Shown: positions 34,621-43,250 of the stretch, in pieces | Layout: each line of letters begins with the position of its first letter | How positions within the stretch are numbered: position 1 is the stretch's first letter | DNA from: an uncultured Schlesneria sp. | Lineage (GTDB): Bacteria; Planctomycetota; Planctomycetia; Planctomycetales; Planctomycetaceae | DNA: 48,300 bases | Direction of reading: 5' to 3' | Assembly: GCA_903871875.1 (NCBI GenBank) | Contig: CAIQIR010000024.1 | Location: 1-48,300, forward strand | Notes under the pieces: generated by a model | Told to the model about the DNA's origin: nothing | The model's database searches: none | What the model saw: only the letters and a program-made list of their open reading frames with translations | Translations under genes and position numbers: made by a program

Positions 34621-36018
34621 ATGGTCGCATCCCCTACTTCCACGACGGAAACGCTGGCCACACTGACGGCACACAGTTGGACACCTCAACCGAAACCCGC
34701 CCAGTTGGTTCAGCGGCTGTTGAACGAGTGTCTCGATCAATCTCCGTTTGCAGCACAATTGTCGCAACGCATGCTTCAAGACACAGGCACGCGGTTACTT
34801 GACTGGATCGACCACTTCGGCCTGTCTACGGGTGACGCGTTATTGGCAGAGTTACCGGGTGTGGGCTACGTCCCGGGGGTGTCGATCCAAGGTCAACCGG
34901 TCTGGAGCCATCCCGAAGGATTGTTCCCTCGACTGCGGCCGCTTCGGGAAAAGAAGCGACAGTTGGCGATTAAAGTGAGTTCCGTCGTGGATTTCCTGTG
35001 TGCCCACCAACTGACCGATGTTGCCATCAAGGGCGAATCGTTTTCGCCACTGCGAAAAGCGTGCGTTGCGCAAGGGAAGGAGGTCGACTTCTGGGTTGTT
35101 GAACGACATGGCACATTGGATTTTGAACCGACGGTCGGCTCATCGACTGTGTCGAATGCCGCACTGATCGTACACCATGCGGAAGCCTTGCTTCTTCGTC
35201 GACGCGACTTCGAAAGTGATGCCGCGGGATTCGCTCATGCCAACAAGATGATTGATGCGGCGATCGCGGATCTGGGACGCGATCGCGCCTGTGATCTGTT
35301 CTTTACGGCGGAGCGGGCCTATTGGCAACGTCGCAATCGCGCCGGGCAGATTCAGGTGGCCAGACAGGACAAGTTGGGATTGGGCTGGGCCAATCACGAC
35401 CATCATACGTATCGGTCCAGTCGTGAATCGTTTGCTTCTCTGATCGCCTTTTTAGAGAAGCTGGGCTTTGAATGTCGGGAACGTTTCTATGCGGGGCGCG
35501 AGGCTGGGTGGGGAGCACAGGTCATCGAACATCCTGTCACCGGTGTGATTATTTTCGCGGATGTCGACATGTCGCCAGAAGAACTCGCTCACGACTTCTC
35601 ACACGAGCCACTGCCACCGCGAGATGAATTGGGAACCGTGGGCCTGTGGTGTGCCCTGCATGGCGAGGCTTTCCTGCAAGCCGGCATGCATCATTTGGAA
35701 TGTCAGTTCGATTTTGCCGCCACACGCGACCAGTTGAAGCGAGCAGGTATCGATACCATGCCGCCGTTCACGGACCTGCCGTATCTGCGGCAGGCGTTCA
35801 CGCGTGGTGAATGGTGGACGGTGAATCCGGCTCGAGTGGAACGTCTTCGTGTGGCCAGAAAAATCACCGACGAACAGGCCCGTCAGTTTTTGCAGCAGGG
35901 TGCACTCGGCTCGCACCTCGAGATCTTGCAGCGAGAGGACGGCTACAAAGGCTTCAACCAGCGAGGGATCAACGAGATCATCTCAGCAACCGACCCTCGT
36001 CGCGCCTCACCAGGCTAA
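34621..36018 (+). CDS. Putative VOC-fold protein, DUF1338/HglS-like
   Basis: The 465-aa protein starts at ATG 34621 with GGAG 9 nt upstream. Residues about 245-420 resemble the DUF1338 (2-oxoadipate dioxygenase/decarboxylase, HglS/YdcJ) arrangement: WANHDHHTYRS (compare DHIAxRTF), LIAFLEKLGFECRERFYAG, VIEHPVTGVIIFADVD (compare EHPxxxxPRVFISEL), MHHLECQFDF and WWTVNPARVERL. If this is right, His in HDHH, His in GMHHLE and a later Glu form the Fe(II) site. The N-terminal 200 residues are not explained by that family. The function is an inference from a faint pattern match; the gene itself is well supported. Confidence 0.8.
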   Translation: MVASPTSTTETLATLTAHSWTPQPKPAQLVQRLLNECLDQSPFAAQLSQRMLQDTGTRLLDWIDHFGLSTGDALLAELPGVGYVPGVSIQGQPVWSHPEGLFPRLRPLREKKRQLAIKVSSVVDFLCAHQLTDVAIKGESFSPLRKACVAQGKEVDFWVVERHGTLDFEPTVGSSTVSNAALIVHHAEALLLRRRDFESDAAGFAHANKMIDAAIADLGRDRACDLFFTAERAYWQRRNRAGQIQVARQDKLGLGWANHDHHTYRSSRESFASLIAFLEKLGFECRERFYAGREAGWGAQVIEHPVTGVIIFADVDMSPEELAHDFSHEPLPPRDELGTVGLWCALHGEAFLQAGMHHLECQFDFAATRDQLKRAGIDTMPPFTDLPYLRQAFTRGEWWTVNPARVERLRVARKITDEQARQFLQQGALGSHLEILQREDGYKGFNQRGINEIISATDPRRASPG

Positions 36019-36044
36019 AATCACCGTCAAGGTTGCCAGCCGGG

Positions 36045-36989
36045 CTAAGCGGAATTACGGATCAGGGTCTGATCAAAAAACTCTCGCAGCCGACGGTCAT
36101 ATTCGGCGGGAGCGACATTGCGAGCCCGGTTGTGTTTGGCCTTCGGCACCAACCAGAATTGGACGCCGTCGGAAGCAATTCGGCGTTGCAAATCTCGTCC
36201 GACATTGGGATGGACGTAGTTGTCACGTTCGCCAGCCACTAACAGAACCGATTGGTTCTTCAGTCGGGGCAACCATCGCTCAAGGACGACATATCGGCTC
36301 TGGCGGAAGAATTGACTCGTCCACCGAACCAGGACTGATGTGACGCGAATGTGCCAATTCGGAAGCATTGGCAACAACGCACGCGGGACGTAGAGCGTAG
36401 CCCAGCGACCAATGAAATGGACCATCAACGCGTCGGTCGAGTAAGCGCCTTCGCAGCAGACGGCTTTGACATCTTCTGATTCAGCCGCCGCAATCAAGGC
36501 CGGTGTCGATCCTCGGCTGACCCCCATCACTCCCAGTGGCAAGTGTCGTAAATCATCGCGTGCTTTGATGAATCGCAAAGCTGCCCGCACATCTTCGACT
36601 TCAAATGTCGTGGGCCAATGCAAGGGATCGTAGCCAGGCTGCGAATCGCTCTCGCCCTGACTCCGAAAATCGAAAGAAACCACATCGAAGCCCGCTTCCA
36701 GCAGGCCGTGGGCATAAGAGGTCGCTGACCAGTGGCTGCCTTCCAATTCGGGACAAAACAGGATCAGGCCCTTGGAGGACCGCAGCAAAGGACGATGAAT
36801 ACTTCCGCGAAGCGTCACACCGTCGTCCGTGACGAAGGAGACCAGTTCGGCAGAAGGATCTGGAGGAAACGAAGGAACCGCAAATGGCGGCTTGGATTCG
36901 AACACTCGCAGGACCAGTCGCACGTAAACGCACTGAACGATCAGGTCACACGCGATCAACCCAATCAACAACAATGTGAGCCAGATCAA
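36045..36989 (-). CDS. Membrane-anchored alpha/beta hydrolase
   Basis: The product (314 aa) has an N-terminal TM helix (IWLTLLLIGLIACDLIVQCV) and an alpha/beta-hydrolase domain: FDFRSQGESD near the oxyanion region, nucleophile elbow GVSRGS (GxSxG), acid in VAGERDNYV and His in PKAKHNRA. The start is TTG 36989, chosen because GGAG lies 7 nt upstream and the hydrophobic anchor begins at once. It is convergent with the VOC-like gene, 26 bp apart. The substrate is unknown; lysophospholipase- or esterase-type activity is plausible. Confidence 0.88.
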   Translation of the reverse strand: MIWLTLLLIGLIACDLIVQCVYVRLVLRVFESKPPFAVPSFPPDPSAELVSFVTDDGVTLRGSIHRPLLRSSKGLILFCPELEGSHWSATSYAHGLLEAGFDVVSFDFRSQGESDSQPGYDPLHWPTTFEVEDVRAALRFIKARDDLRHLPLGVMGVSRGSTPALIAAAESEDVKAVCCEGAYSTDALMVHFIGRWATLYVPRALLPMLPNWHIRVTSVLVRWTSQFFRQSRYVVLERWLPRLKNQSVLLVAGERDNYVHPNVGRDLQRRIASDGVQFWLVPKAKHNRARNVAPAEYDRRLREFFDQTLIRNSA

Positions 36990-37060
36990 CTACCAACTCC
37001 GACTAGAGGAAGCGGGAACTCGATCGATGATTTCGTCATTTATCGCGGCGAGCGATCTCG

Positions 37061-38344
37061 CTAGCTTTGATATTTTGCGAAGATCAGCGAACAATTCTGA
37101 CCGCCAAATCCGAAACTGTTGGATAGAGCGCGTGTGACGGGGGCCTGACGCGATTCATTCGGAACGTAATCCAGATCGCAATCTGGATCTGGCGTCTCGT
37201 AATTAATCGTCGGTGGCAGGACGCCGTCGCGCATCGACAGCAGGCACGTGATCGCTTCGACGCTTCCTGCGGCGGCAATCAAATGGCCCATCATGCTTTT
37301 GATGCTCGAAACCGGTGTTTTAAACGCGGCTGCGCCAAACGAAGTCTTGATCGCCGCCGTTTCGACTTTGTCGTTCACTTCGGTGCTGGTACCGTGCGCG
37401 TTGATGTATTGCACGTCGTCAGGATTCAGTTTGGCATCTCGCAAAGCCATATTGATACAGGCCACGGCGCCGCGGCCTTCCGGATGAATGTCCGTGATCC
37501 GGTAAGCATCTGCCGTTGATCCATAGCCGACCAGTTCGGCATAGATCCGGGCTCCGCGTTGTTTGGCGTGTTCCAGTTCTTCCAGGATCACCATTCCCGC
37601 GCCTTCACCCAGCACGAAACCATCGCGATCGCGATCGAACGGACGCGATGCTCGCTGGGGCTCGTGATTGTGAGTCGACAGGGCGGTCAACAGGTTGAAG
37701 CCTGTGACACCAAAGGGGTGGATCATGCTATGCGCGCCACCCGACAACATCACGTCGGCATCCCCGCGACGAATGATTTCGGTCGCTTCACCGATCGCCT
37801 GGCTCGACGCGGCACAAGCGGTCAAGCAATTCAGGTTCGGTCCCTGAGCATCGAACAGACTGGCGAGATGGCCCGCGGGCATGTTCGGCTCTTGTTCCAA
37901 TTCCTGCTGCGCATGCAGCCGCGTCAGGCCGACGCGCGTGAACGCTTCCAGATCGACGTGACCATCTCGCTGCGATTCGGCGATCAGGCTCATCACGCGA
38001 CCAAAGTCTTGTTGACCTTCGCCTGCGCCCAGATAGATTCCGAAGCGGGAAGGATCGACGGTATTCATGACACCCGAATCATCGACCGCCTGCTTGGCCG
38101 CTCCAATTGCAAAGCGAATGTTCAGGCCGCAATGTTCGAATCGTTTCGGATCATCGACGTAGTCTTTGAGATCAAAGTTTTTCACTTCGGCAGCAAAGGT
38201 CGTCGGGAAGTGCGAAGCGTCGAAGTGCGTGATCGGACCGATTCCGCTCTTGGCTTCCTGTAGCGACTTCCACATTTCTTCGACTGTATTGCCGATGGGT
38301 GTAATCGCCCCGATACCTGTCACGACAACTCGCCGTCTCATCAT
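37061..38344 (-). CDS. fabF: 3-oxoacyl-[acyl-carrier-protein] synthase II-type (FabF-like)
   Basis: The condensing enzyme extends acyl-ACP with malonyl-ACP. The Cys-His-His triad is complete: C177 in LTACAASS, H317 in NAHGTSTE, and H354 in KSMMGHLIAAAG with K349 near it. The glycine-rich tail NSFGFGGQNCS is typical. At 427 aa it is slightly longer than E. coli FabF; the 108-165 region (around LEQEPNMPAGHLASLF) is unlike the housekeeping enzyme. Two consecutive ATG codons begin the gene; AGGAG upstream favours the second (38341) slightly. It is preceded by a FabZ-like gene 15 bp away and closes the fatty-acid cluster. Confidence 0.93.
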   Translation of the reverse strand: MMRRRVVVTGIGAITPIGNTVEEMWKSLQEAKSGIGPITHFDASHFPTTFAAEVKNFDLKDYVDDPKRFEHCGLNIRFAIGAAKQAVDDSGVMNTVDPSRFGIYLGAGEGQQDFGRVMSLIAESQRDGHVDLEAFTRVGLTRLHAQQELEQEPNMPAGHLASLFDAQGPNLNCLTACAASSQAIGEATEIIRRGDADVMLSGGAHSMIHPFGVTGFNLLTALSTHNHEPQRASRPFDRDRDGFVLGEGAGMVILEELEHAKQRGARIYAELVGYGSTADAYRITDIHPEGRGAVACINMALRDAKLNPDDVQYINAHGTSTEVNDKVETAAIKTSFGAAAFKTPVSSIKSMMGHLIAAAGSVEAITCLLSMRDGVLPPTINYETPDPDCDLDYVPNESRQAPVTRALSNSFGFGGQNCSLIFAKYQS

Positions 38345-38359
38345 GCTCTCCTGCCCAGG

Positions 38360-38851
38360 TCATTGCCCGGGCGTCTGTCCGTCGCCTGCTTTTCCGACAT
38401 CCATCACACCCAACAGGCGCATGGAAAAAACAAAGTTCTTCTGATCGATTTTACCGCCGCCGGCCGCTTTTTCGTCGACATGGGCAAAGACAATTTCACC
38501 GTCGGCGACAAGTCGCTCACCGACGTGGGCTTGCACTTCGACCATGCCCCCTTCGGCTCGAGCATCGATTAATTTTGCAGTGTAAGTCAAGGTATCGCCG
38601 GGAACGGCCCAACTATGATACGTCATTCGCGGCACCTTGGCCAAAATGACGACCTTATCAAACTCATTGACCTTACCGAGAAGGATTCCCCCCGTCTGAG
38701 CCATGCCTTCCAGCATCAGCGACTGAGGCATGATCGGAAAACCCGGAAAGTGGTCGTGTAAGTGGTCTTCCGCAAGGGTGACGTTCTTGATCGCCTTGGC
38801 GTGTGAGCCATTGACGAATTCCACAAACCGGTCAATCCAGATCCAGCGCAT
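38360..38851 (-). CDS. 3-hydroxyacyl-ACP dehydratase, FabZ-like (first copy)
   Basis: This 163-aa hot-dog protein shows the FabZ active-site segment DHFPGFPIMPQSLMLEGMAQ, with catalytic His and Glu retained. MPQSL replaces the common MPGVL, which may alter substrate preference. It dehydrates 3-hydroxyacyl-ACP during chain elongation. The C-terminal extension (DEKAAGGGKIDQKNF and a G/Q-rich tail) is longer than in E. coli FabZ. It lies 15 bp upstream of fabF, so the two are cotranscribed. An intrinsic terminator separates it from the ACP gene. Confidence 0.9.
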   Translation of the reverse strand: MRWIWIDRFVEFVNGSHAKAIKNVTLAEDHLHDHFPGFPIMPQSLMLEGMAQTGGILLGKVNEFDKVVILAKVPRMTYHSWAVPGDTLTYTAKLIDARAEGGMVEVQAHVGERLVADGEIVFAHVDEKAAGGGKIDQKNFVFSMRLLGVMDVGKAGDGQTPGQ

Positions 38852-39009
38852 ATTTTTCTTCTTGGTGGGCGTTGTTTAAAACGAGCCGCCGACGCTTCTT
38901 GTTTCCTCATCCCACATTCTGAGAGCCTGGGACGAGGGGTATTTCGTTACTCATGTTGTTACGGGATTCGGACGTGTTCCATCGTCGGAAACGTCAGAAC
39001 CCATACGAG

Positions 39010-39039
39010 AAAAACAGTCGGCACAGAGGCAGTGCCGAC
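39010..39039 (-). terminator. Rho-independent terminator after the ACP gene
   Basis: On the minus strand GTCGGCAC-tgcctct-GTGCCGAC is followed by TGTTTTTC. The 8-bp stem and T tract are classical. It lies about 50 bp past the ACP stop and about 160 bp before the FabZ-like start, dividing the cluster into two transcription units or attenuating the distal pair. Confidence 0.75.
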
Positions 39040-39085
39040 GATCACCGGTTTTTACCAAGCCCGATCGATCAGGCCATTTTCTCAA

Positions 39086-39481
39086 TCAGGCCATTTTCGA
39101 GGCGAGGAAATTGACGACCATGTTTACGGTGAACAGGTCTTCAACGTTCTCGACTTTGGGGTTTTCGGCCAGCTTGTCGATCGAAGCCTTGTCCGCGTGC
39201 GGCAACTTCGTTCGCAGTTCGCTGATTCCCTTGGCCGTCACCTTGCCGTTTTCGGCAAATCCCGAGTCGGCAGCAAACAGGCTTTCGGGGAACAGTTCGT
39301 TGCGGGGAATCTTGATTCCAAAGTTCTTTTCCAAACGGAAAACGATATCCAGGAAATCGATCGATTCTGCGCCCAGGTCCGCCTTCAATCGCGCGGTGGG
39401 GGTAACTTCGTCGTCATCAACTCCCAAAGCATCGATCAGGGTCGCTTTGACTTTTTCGTAAATTTCGTCGTGAGAAGGCAT
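39086..39481 (-). CDS. Long acyl carrier protein, AcpXL-like
   Basis: The product is 131 aa from ATG 39481 (AGGAG about 8 nt upstream) against about 78 for ordinary ACP. The phosphopantetheine serine is in DLGAESIDFLDIVF. The following helix and turn, DFLDIVFRLEKNFGIKIP, closely match my recollection of rhizobial AcpXL, the carrier for very-long-chain hydroxy fatty acids of lipid A. Between helix II and helix III there is an extra segment (about 70-115, with GFAENGKVTAKGISELR and DKASIDKLAEN) that AcpXL also has in shorter form. It should carry a specialised rather than bulk acyl chain (inference). Confidence 0.88.
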   Translation of the reverse strand: MPSHDEIYEKVKATLIDALGVDDDEVTPTARLKADLGAESIDFLDIVFRLEKNFGIKIPRNELFPESLFAADSGFAENGKVTAKGISELRTKLPHADKASIDKLAENPKVENVEDLFTVNMVVNFLASKMA

Positions 39482-39665
39482 CCAAAAATCTCCTGAGGAT
39501 CGTGAAGAGCCTGTTTGAACAGGTCCCAGATGATCCAGTTTCGAGTTCGCCCAATTCAAATATTCGTAAATTCTTTCCGGTCGACGGGGCGAGGCATCAA
39601 CCGGTCTGACCCACTGACATCTATTCGAAACCCGCGTGCCCAGTCCGAACTCACGGGGTTAATTC

Positions 39666-39686
39666 GCCTCGCGCGTGACGCGAGGC
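39666..39686 (-). terminator. GC-rich hairpin between fabG and the ACP gene
   Basis: GCCTCGCG and CGCGAGGC form a perfect 8-bp stem with a 5-nt loop, about 90 bp past the fabG stop. No T tract follows on either strand, so this is at best a weak terminator or an RNA-processing structure. Confidence 0.3.
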
Positions 39687-39772
39687 TCTGATCCACAATT
39701 GTCTTCAGTCTCTTGACTTGAATCCCCATCCGAGCGTGCTTTGAAAACACGGGAGACCGAAGGCGATTTTCG

Positions 39773-40528
39773 TTAACTCATCCCACCCAATGTTAATCCG
39801 CCATCCACTTTCAAGACCTGACCTGTGATGTAGCTCGATTCTTCACTCGCCAGGAACATCACCGCGTTGGAGATGTCTTCTGGACGTCCTAGTCGTTTGA
39901 CGGGAATGGAATTCTTGATTTTGTCGCCGGCCGCGTTGACCACTGCCATCGTCATATCGGTTTCGATAAAGCCTGGTGCCACACAATTCACGGTAATCCC
40001 GCGTTTGGCGTATTCCGTCGCCAGGCATCGCGAAAATCCTTCGATCCCGGCCTTGCTGGCGGCATAGTTGGCTTGTCCAGGATTCGAAAAATCGGCGGCG
40101 ACGCTCGACATATTCACAATTCGCCCATAACGATTCCCCATCATGGGGCGAATGGCGGCCTGACAGAAGTTGAACACGCTGGTCAGATTGGTGTCGATGA
40201 CTTGCTGCCATTCTTCGGAAGTCATCGCCAGAATCAGCTTGTCCCGGATGATCCCCGCATTGTTGACGAGAATATCCAAGCGGCCCCATTTCGCCACGAC
40301 GTTTTCGATGGCCGCATCAGCCTCGGGCTTCTTGCTGGCATCCGCCTGAATGGCGTACACCTCGTGGCCTTTGCCGGTCAATTCGGCGACCAGTTGATCC
40401 GCGGCGTCTTTGTTTGATTGGTAGACGAAAGCGACTTTCGCCCCCGCACTGGCCAGGGCCACCACGATTGCTTTACCGATTCCGCGGCTTCCGCCGGTCA
40501 CCAGGGCGACTCGTTCGGAGACTTTCAT
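39773..40528 (-). CDS. fabG: 3-oxoacyl-[ACP] reductase, FabG-like SDR
   Basis: This 251-aa NADPH-dependent short-chain reductase has TGGSRGIGKAI as the cofactor loop, NNAG in LDILVNNAGI, the catalytic Ser in NMSSVAADF, and YxxxK as YAASKAGIEG. The C-terminal PVKRLGRPEDI and GGLTLGG are typical of FabG. ATG 40528 is chosen because SERVALVTGG then sits at the N-terminus and GAGGAT is 9 nt upstream; a start at 40558 is less likely. It is the second gene of the cluster, 85 bp after the second FabZ-like gene. Confidence 0.94.
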   Translation of the reverse strand: MKVSERVALVTGGSRGIGKAIVVALASAGAKVAFVYQSNKDAADQLVAELTGKGHEVYAIQADASKKPEADAAIENVVAKWGRLDILVNNAGIIRDKLILAMTSEEWQQVIDTNLTSVFNFCQAAIRPMMGNRYGRIVNMSSVAADFSNPGQANYAASKAGIEGFSRCLATEYAKRGITVNCVAPGFIETDMTMAVVNAAGDKIKNSIPVKRLGRPEDISNAVMFLASEESSYITGQVLKVDGGLTLGGMS

Positions 40529-40613
40529 GAAACACAAATCCTCGTTAATTCGAAGCACCCGATTCGGTGCAACAATAGGGTCTATCTTGAAAGGTGTGAC
40601 ATTGTTTCGAGCA

Positions 40614-41093
40614 TCACGACCCAGGCGGAGTCCAGATTTGCAGAAACAATTCTCGATAGGTTTGCCGTCGAAGGTCGTCAGATTCTGCCAGCGATGAATT
40701 TCGCTCGCTCAGATTGAAGGCCTCTAAAGTGAGTTTCGCCGAAACGGCCGAGTCACCATTGACGGTACCCGTTCCATTAAAATCCCAGATATTCTCCGCC
40801 TGCTTTCGCACCGTCATTTTTACGATCAGCGAATTTCCAGGCGTCACAAAACTGTTGTAGCGGATCGCCCGCGCTTCTTTAAGGAGGATTGTGCTGTGAG
40901 CGAAATCTTCCGCGTGACGAATCAACCAGCCACCGGCTTGAACAAGTGTTTCCAGCATCAATACGCCGGGTAGCACGGGAAATCCAGGGAAATGATCCGC
41001 CAGATATTCTTCCGCCAGAGACAGATTCTTCACGGCCGTAATGGACTTTTGCGGCTCCAGTTCCGTGATGCGGTCAATTAACAAAAATCGCAT
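40614..41093 (-). CDS. 3-hydroxyacyl-ACP dehydratase, FabZ-like (second copy)
   Basis: This 159-aa hot-dog protein has DHFPGFPVLPGVLMLETLVQ, the FabZ active-site segment with His and Glu in place and the standard PGVLMLE form. It is the promoter-proximal gene of the minus-strand cluster fabZ-fabG-ACP-fabZ-fabF. The N-terminal MRFLLIDRITELEP parallels the first copy's MRWIWIDRFVEFV, so the two are related but clearly diverged. Two different dehydratases in one cluster suggest two substrates or a heteromer. Confidence 0.9.
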   Translation of the reverse strand: MRFLLIDRITELEPQKSITAVKNLSLAEEYLADHFPGFPVLPGVLMLETLVQAGGWLIRHAEDFAHSTILLKEARAIRYNSFVTPGNSLIVKMTVRKQAENIWDFNGTGTVNGDSAVSAKLTLEAFNLSERNSSLAESDDLRRQTYRELFLQIWTPPGS

Positions 41094-41623
41094 TCAATCC
41101 GTCCATTACAACACCCGCCGCTATCGGCCGCCGAACTCAGGCAACGTTAAGTCAACGAATTTCCAACTCGGCAATCGACCGAGCGAACGAGTAATACCAA
41201 GCAGAACATTCTATTTGCGCCCAGAATCACACACAACCCTGGATCTTTTTACCTAATCGGCACAATCATAATGCCTGTCTGAGTAAATGTTTGCGTCGGG
41301 CCTTGTCCGGCAGAAACCGCCACAGCTCGGCTCCGGACGGTTGATTTGGGCGACGTGTGGAATCTGTTTTGCTGCCTGGCACGAGATCCGAATGGCGGAC
41401 CGACTGGCTGGGAAGTGGATGCAAGTGAGGGCGTCCACAGAGCATGAGTACCTTCTCGAGCTGCGACCAAGCGACCTCATGCGTACACCGCGTTTGAACG
41501 AAACGACAGGCCGGAAGGCCGACCATCCGGCATCAGTGTGAATTGATCTCAACCCGGGCAACTGTTGTGATCGAATCCAAAAACCGAAGCGGGGATAGTT
41601 GTCCTGGCGTTTGACTCGCAGGC
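41094..41623. other. Intergenic region, no supported gene
   Basis: About 530 bp between the fab cluster and the tRNA promoter. Short open frames exist on both strands (for example 41266-41526 minus), but none has a ribosome-binding site with recognisable protein character. The fab cluster promoter must lie at its left end. Confidence 0.45.
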
Positions 41624-41652
41624 TTGACCGAGCTCACTTTGAGTTCTATTGT
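41624..41652 (+). promoter_or_regulatory. Promoter of tRNA-Val
   Basis: TTGACC (41624-41629) and TATTGT (41647-41652) are spaced by exactly 17 nt and lie 34 bp before the mature tRNA 5' end. Both boxes are near consensus. Confidence 0.6.
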
Positions 41653-41686
41653 TGTTGGTCTTCTCGGCAACGAGGAGTTTTCTTCA

Positions 41687-41760
41687 GGACGATTAGCTCA
41701 GTTGGTTAGAGCGCCACGTTGACATCGTGGAGGTCGTTGGTTCGAGTCCAATATCGTCCA
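41687..41760 (+). tRNA. tRNA-Val (anticodon GAC)
   Basis: A full cloverleaf is visible: acceptor stem GGACGAT/ATCGTCC, D arm GCTC...GAGC with AGTTGGTTA loop, anticodon stem CCACG/CGTGG with loop TTGACAT (anticodon GAC at 41721-41723), a 5-nt variable loop, T arm GTTGG/CCAAT with TTCGAGT, and discriminator A. The total is 74 nt. The 3' CCA is not encoded (CTTA follows). It has its own promoter and terminator, so it is a monocistronic tRNA gene. Confidence 0.97.
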
Positions 41761-41852
41761 CTTAGAAGTTGATATCCTGAAAAGGCTTACGTCAGTTATC
41801 GATTCAGGTAAAATCCGCATCAGGTAAAGTGGGAATGTCAAAGGGAAGATCA

Positions 41853-41883
41853 CTGACGAAAGTCAGCGGTCTTTTTCCTTTTT
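41853..41883 (+). terminator. Terminator of tRNA-Val
   Basis: CTGAC-GAAA-GTCAG, a GNRA-capped stem extendable by a few bases outward, is followed by CTTTTTCCTTTTT. It lies about 95 bp after the tRNA and overlaps the end of the response-regulator remnant on the other strand. Confidence 0.7.
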
Positions 41884-42498
41884 GGGTTCCGTCAGCTTTT
41901 GAATGATCGCATGCCGATCTGGATTCCTTTTGGTTGGATTTCGTTGAGCGCTCGGTAAAGCGGTTGAGTGTCTTTTTTTCTTTTCATTCAACTTCAGCAA
42001 TCCGACCAACAAATTCACGAGGACCGTGATTTCTACAGGCTTGACAAAATGGTGGTCAAACCCGGCGTCCGAACTCTTCTTCCGGTCGTCCTCCTTTCCC
42101 CATCCGGTCAGGGCGACCAGCACCGTGTCTCGACCCCATGCCTGAGCACGGATGCGGTGGGCCGCTTCGTAACCGTTCAGTTTTGGCATCCGGACGTCGA
42201 GCAAGATCACGTCGGGGCGGAACTTCTCTGCCACTTCCAGCGCCTGCAAGCCGTCGCTCCCCAGCGATTCGGCAGAGTCGACGTTGTCGTCGGCGACCAG
42301 AATATGGCGGCCGGACGAGCCGACAGCCTCGTCCCCGTCTTGTACGGCCGGTATCTGATTTGTTGCTAATACCAGTGGCAATCGCGCCATGAACGTGCTG
42401 CCCCGGCTTTCACCTTCGCTACGCGCTGCTGCAATCAAGATGATTGCGGTTATTGCGGCGGCGGCTGTGTGGTCTCGAAAGAAGATCTGGCGGAGCAC
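41863..42498 (-). pseudogene. Remnant of a hybrid histidine kinase/response regulator
   Basis: The frame contains only the junction of a kinase ATPase domain (ARSEGESRGSTFMARLPLV, compare SEGxGxGSTFxVRLPL) joined to a CheY-like receiver. The receiver keeps ILVADDNVDSAESL, the phospho-acceptor Asp in VILLDVRMPKLNGY, LVALTGWG and FVKP. However, about 20 residues between AESL and GLQALEVAEKFRPD are missing, removing the end of helix 1, strand 2 and the start of helix 2. The dimerisation and most of the ATPase domain are absent upstream. The first 24 residues of the frame are unrelated. I read this as a decayed gene; a functional minimal receiver is unlikely. Confidence 0.65.
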
Positions 42499-42508
42499 GA
42501 CTCAGAAA

Positions 42509-42862
42509 TTATTGACGAGGCTGAATGTCCACACTGCAACGGTCGGGGGACCATTGGACGAAACGGCAGGGACTGCCTTGGTTTTTGTAGAGCAGCACCC
42601 GGAATACGATTCCGACAAAATTGACGAAATCGAATGCACGAGGTGCCACGGTGATTGTGTCGTAACCGAAGAATTGCGGGATGCCTAGGTCCGAAAGCAC
42701 CAAATGTGGTTGCGTTGAGTCAACCATGGCGACGTTTGCCCACAACGAGTTGCTGTACGATTGGGCCGAGGATTGCTCCGTCGCAGGTGCCGCAGGAGGG
42801 ACGATCAGAGTCGTTTCCAAGCTGGTCCGGTCATTCGATTTCGAATTGTTGCAGTTACTCAT
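42509..42862 (-). pseudogene. Possible second receiver-domain fragment
   Basis: In this frame, VDSTQPHLVLSDLGIPQFFGYDT resembles the middle of a response-regulator receiver (RPDVVLSDLGMPxxDGYE), including the phospho-acceptor Asp, but the sequence before and after it does not continue the domain. With the neighbouring remnant it suggests that one or two two-component genes have decayed here. Confidence 0.35.
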
Positions 42863-43250
42863 AAGTTTCGTGTGAGGTGTTGCAAGCTTATTTCAGGCCG
42901 CGTTTCCAAGATTTACAGCTCCAATTCAAGCGTCATTGCAAACAAACTCCTGAGATGAGTTTTCGAGAACCTTGGCATGATGTCAGTTACCGCAATTGGT
43001 CAAACATCTCTCGTCCTCCGGAAAACGAATGTTTTCTGACATCACCCGGTTATACTACTTGGACGCGTTGGTCGATGTGAGTGCCCTTCGGCCCCCAGGC
43101 CGATTTGTCCGACCTACTCACAGGTGTGTCGTCTCGGACCAATGCTGAATCGGCAACGATTGTGGAATGGTCGCTCTTTGTGGAGCCTCGCTCCCAAGGG
43201 CGTGCCGGTCGATCTGCCGGAGCGAGCTGACATGATCCCCCCGGCAGGGC
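42863..43250. other. Intergenic region, nothing recognised
   Basis: About 390 bp between the decayed two-component remnants and the end of the TDT transporter gene. No coding, RNA or clear terminator signature was found on either strand. Confidence 0.45.

Noticed and set aside
41266-41526. Overlapping frames on both strands upstream of tRNA-Val
   Set aside because: Looked like a possible transposase or small gene scrap, but no recognisable motif or ribosome-binding site was found on either strand.
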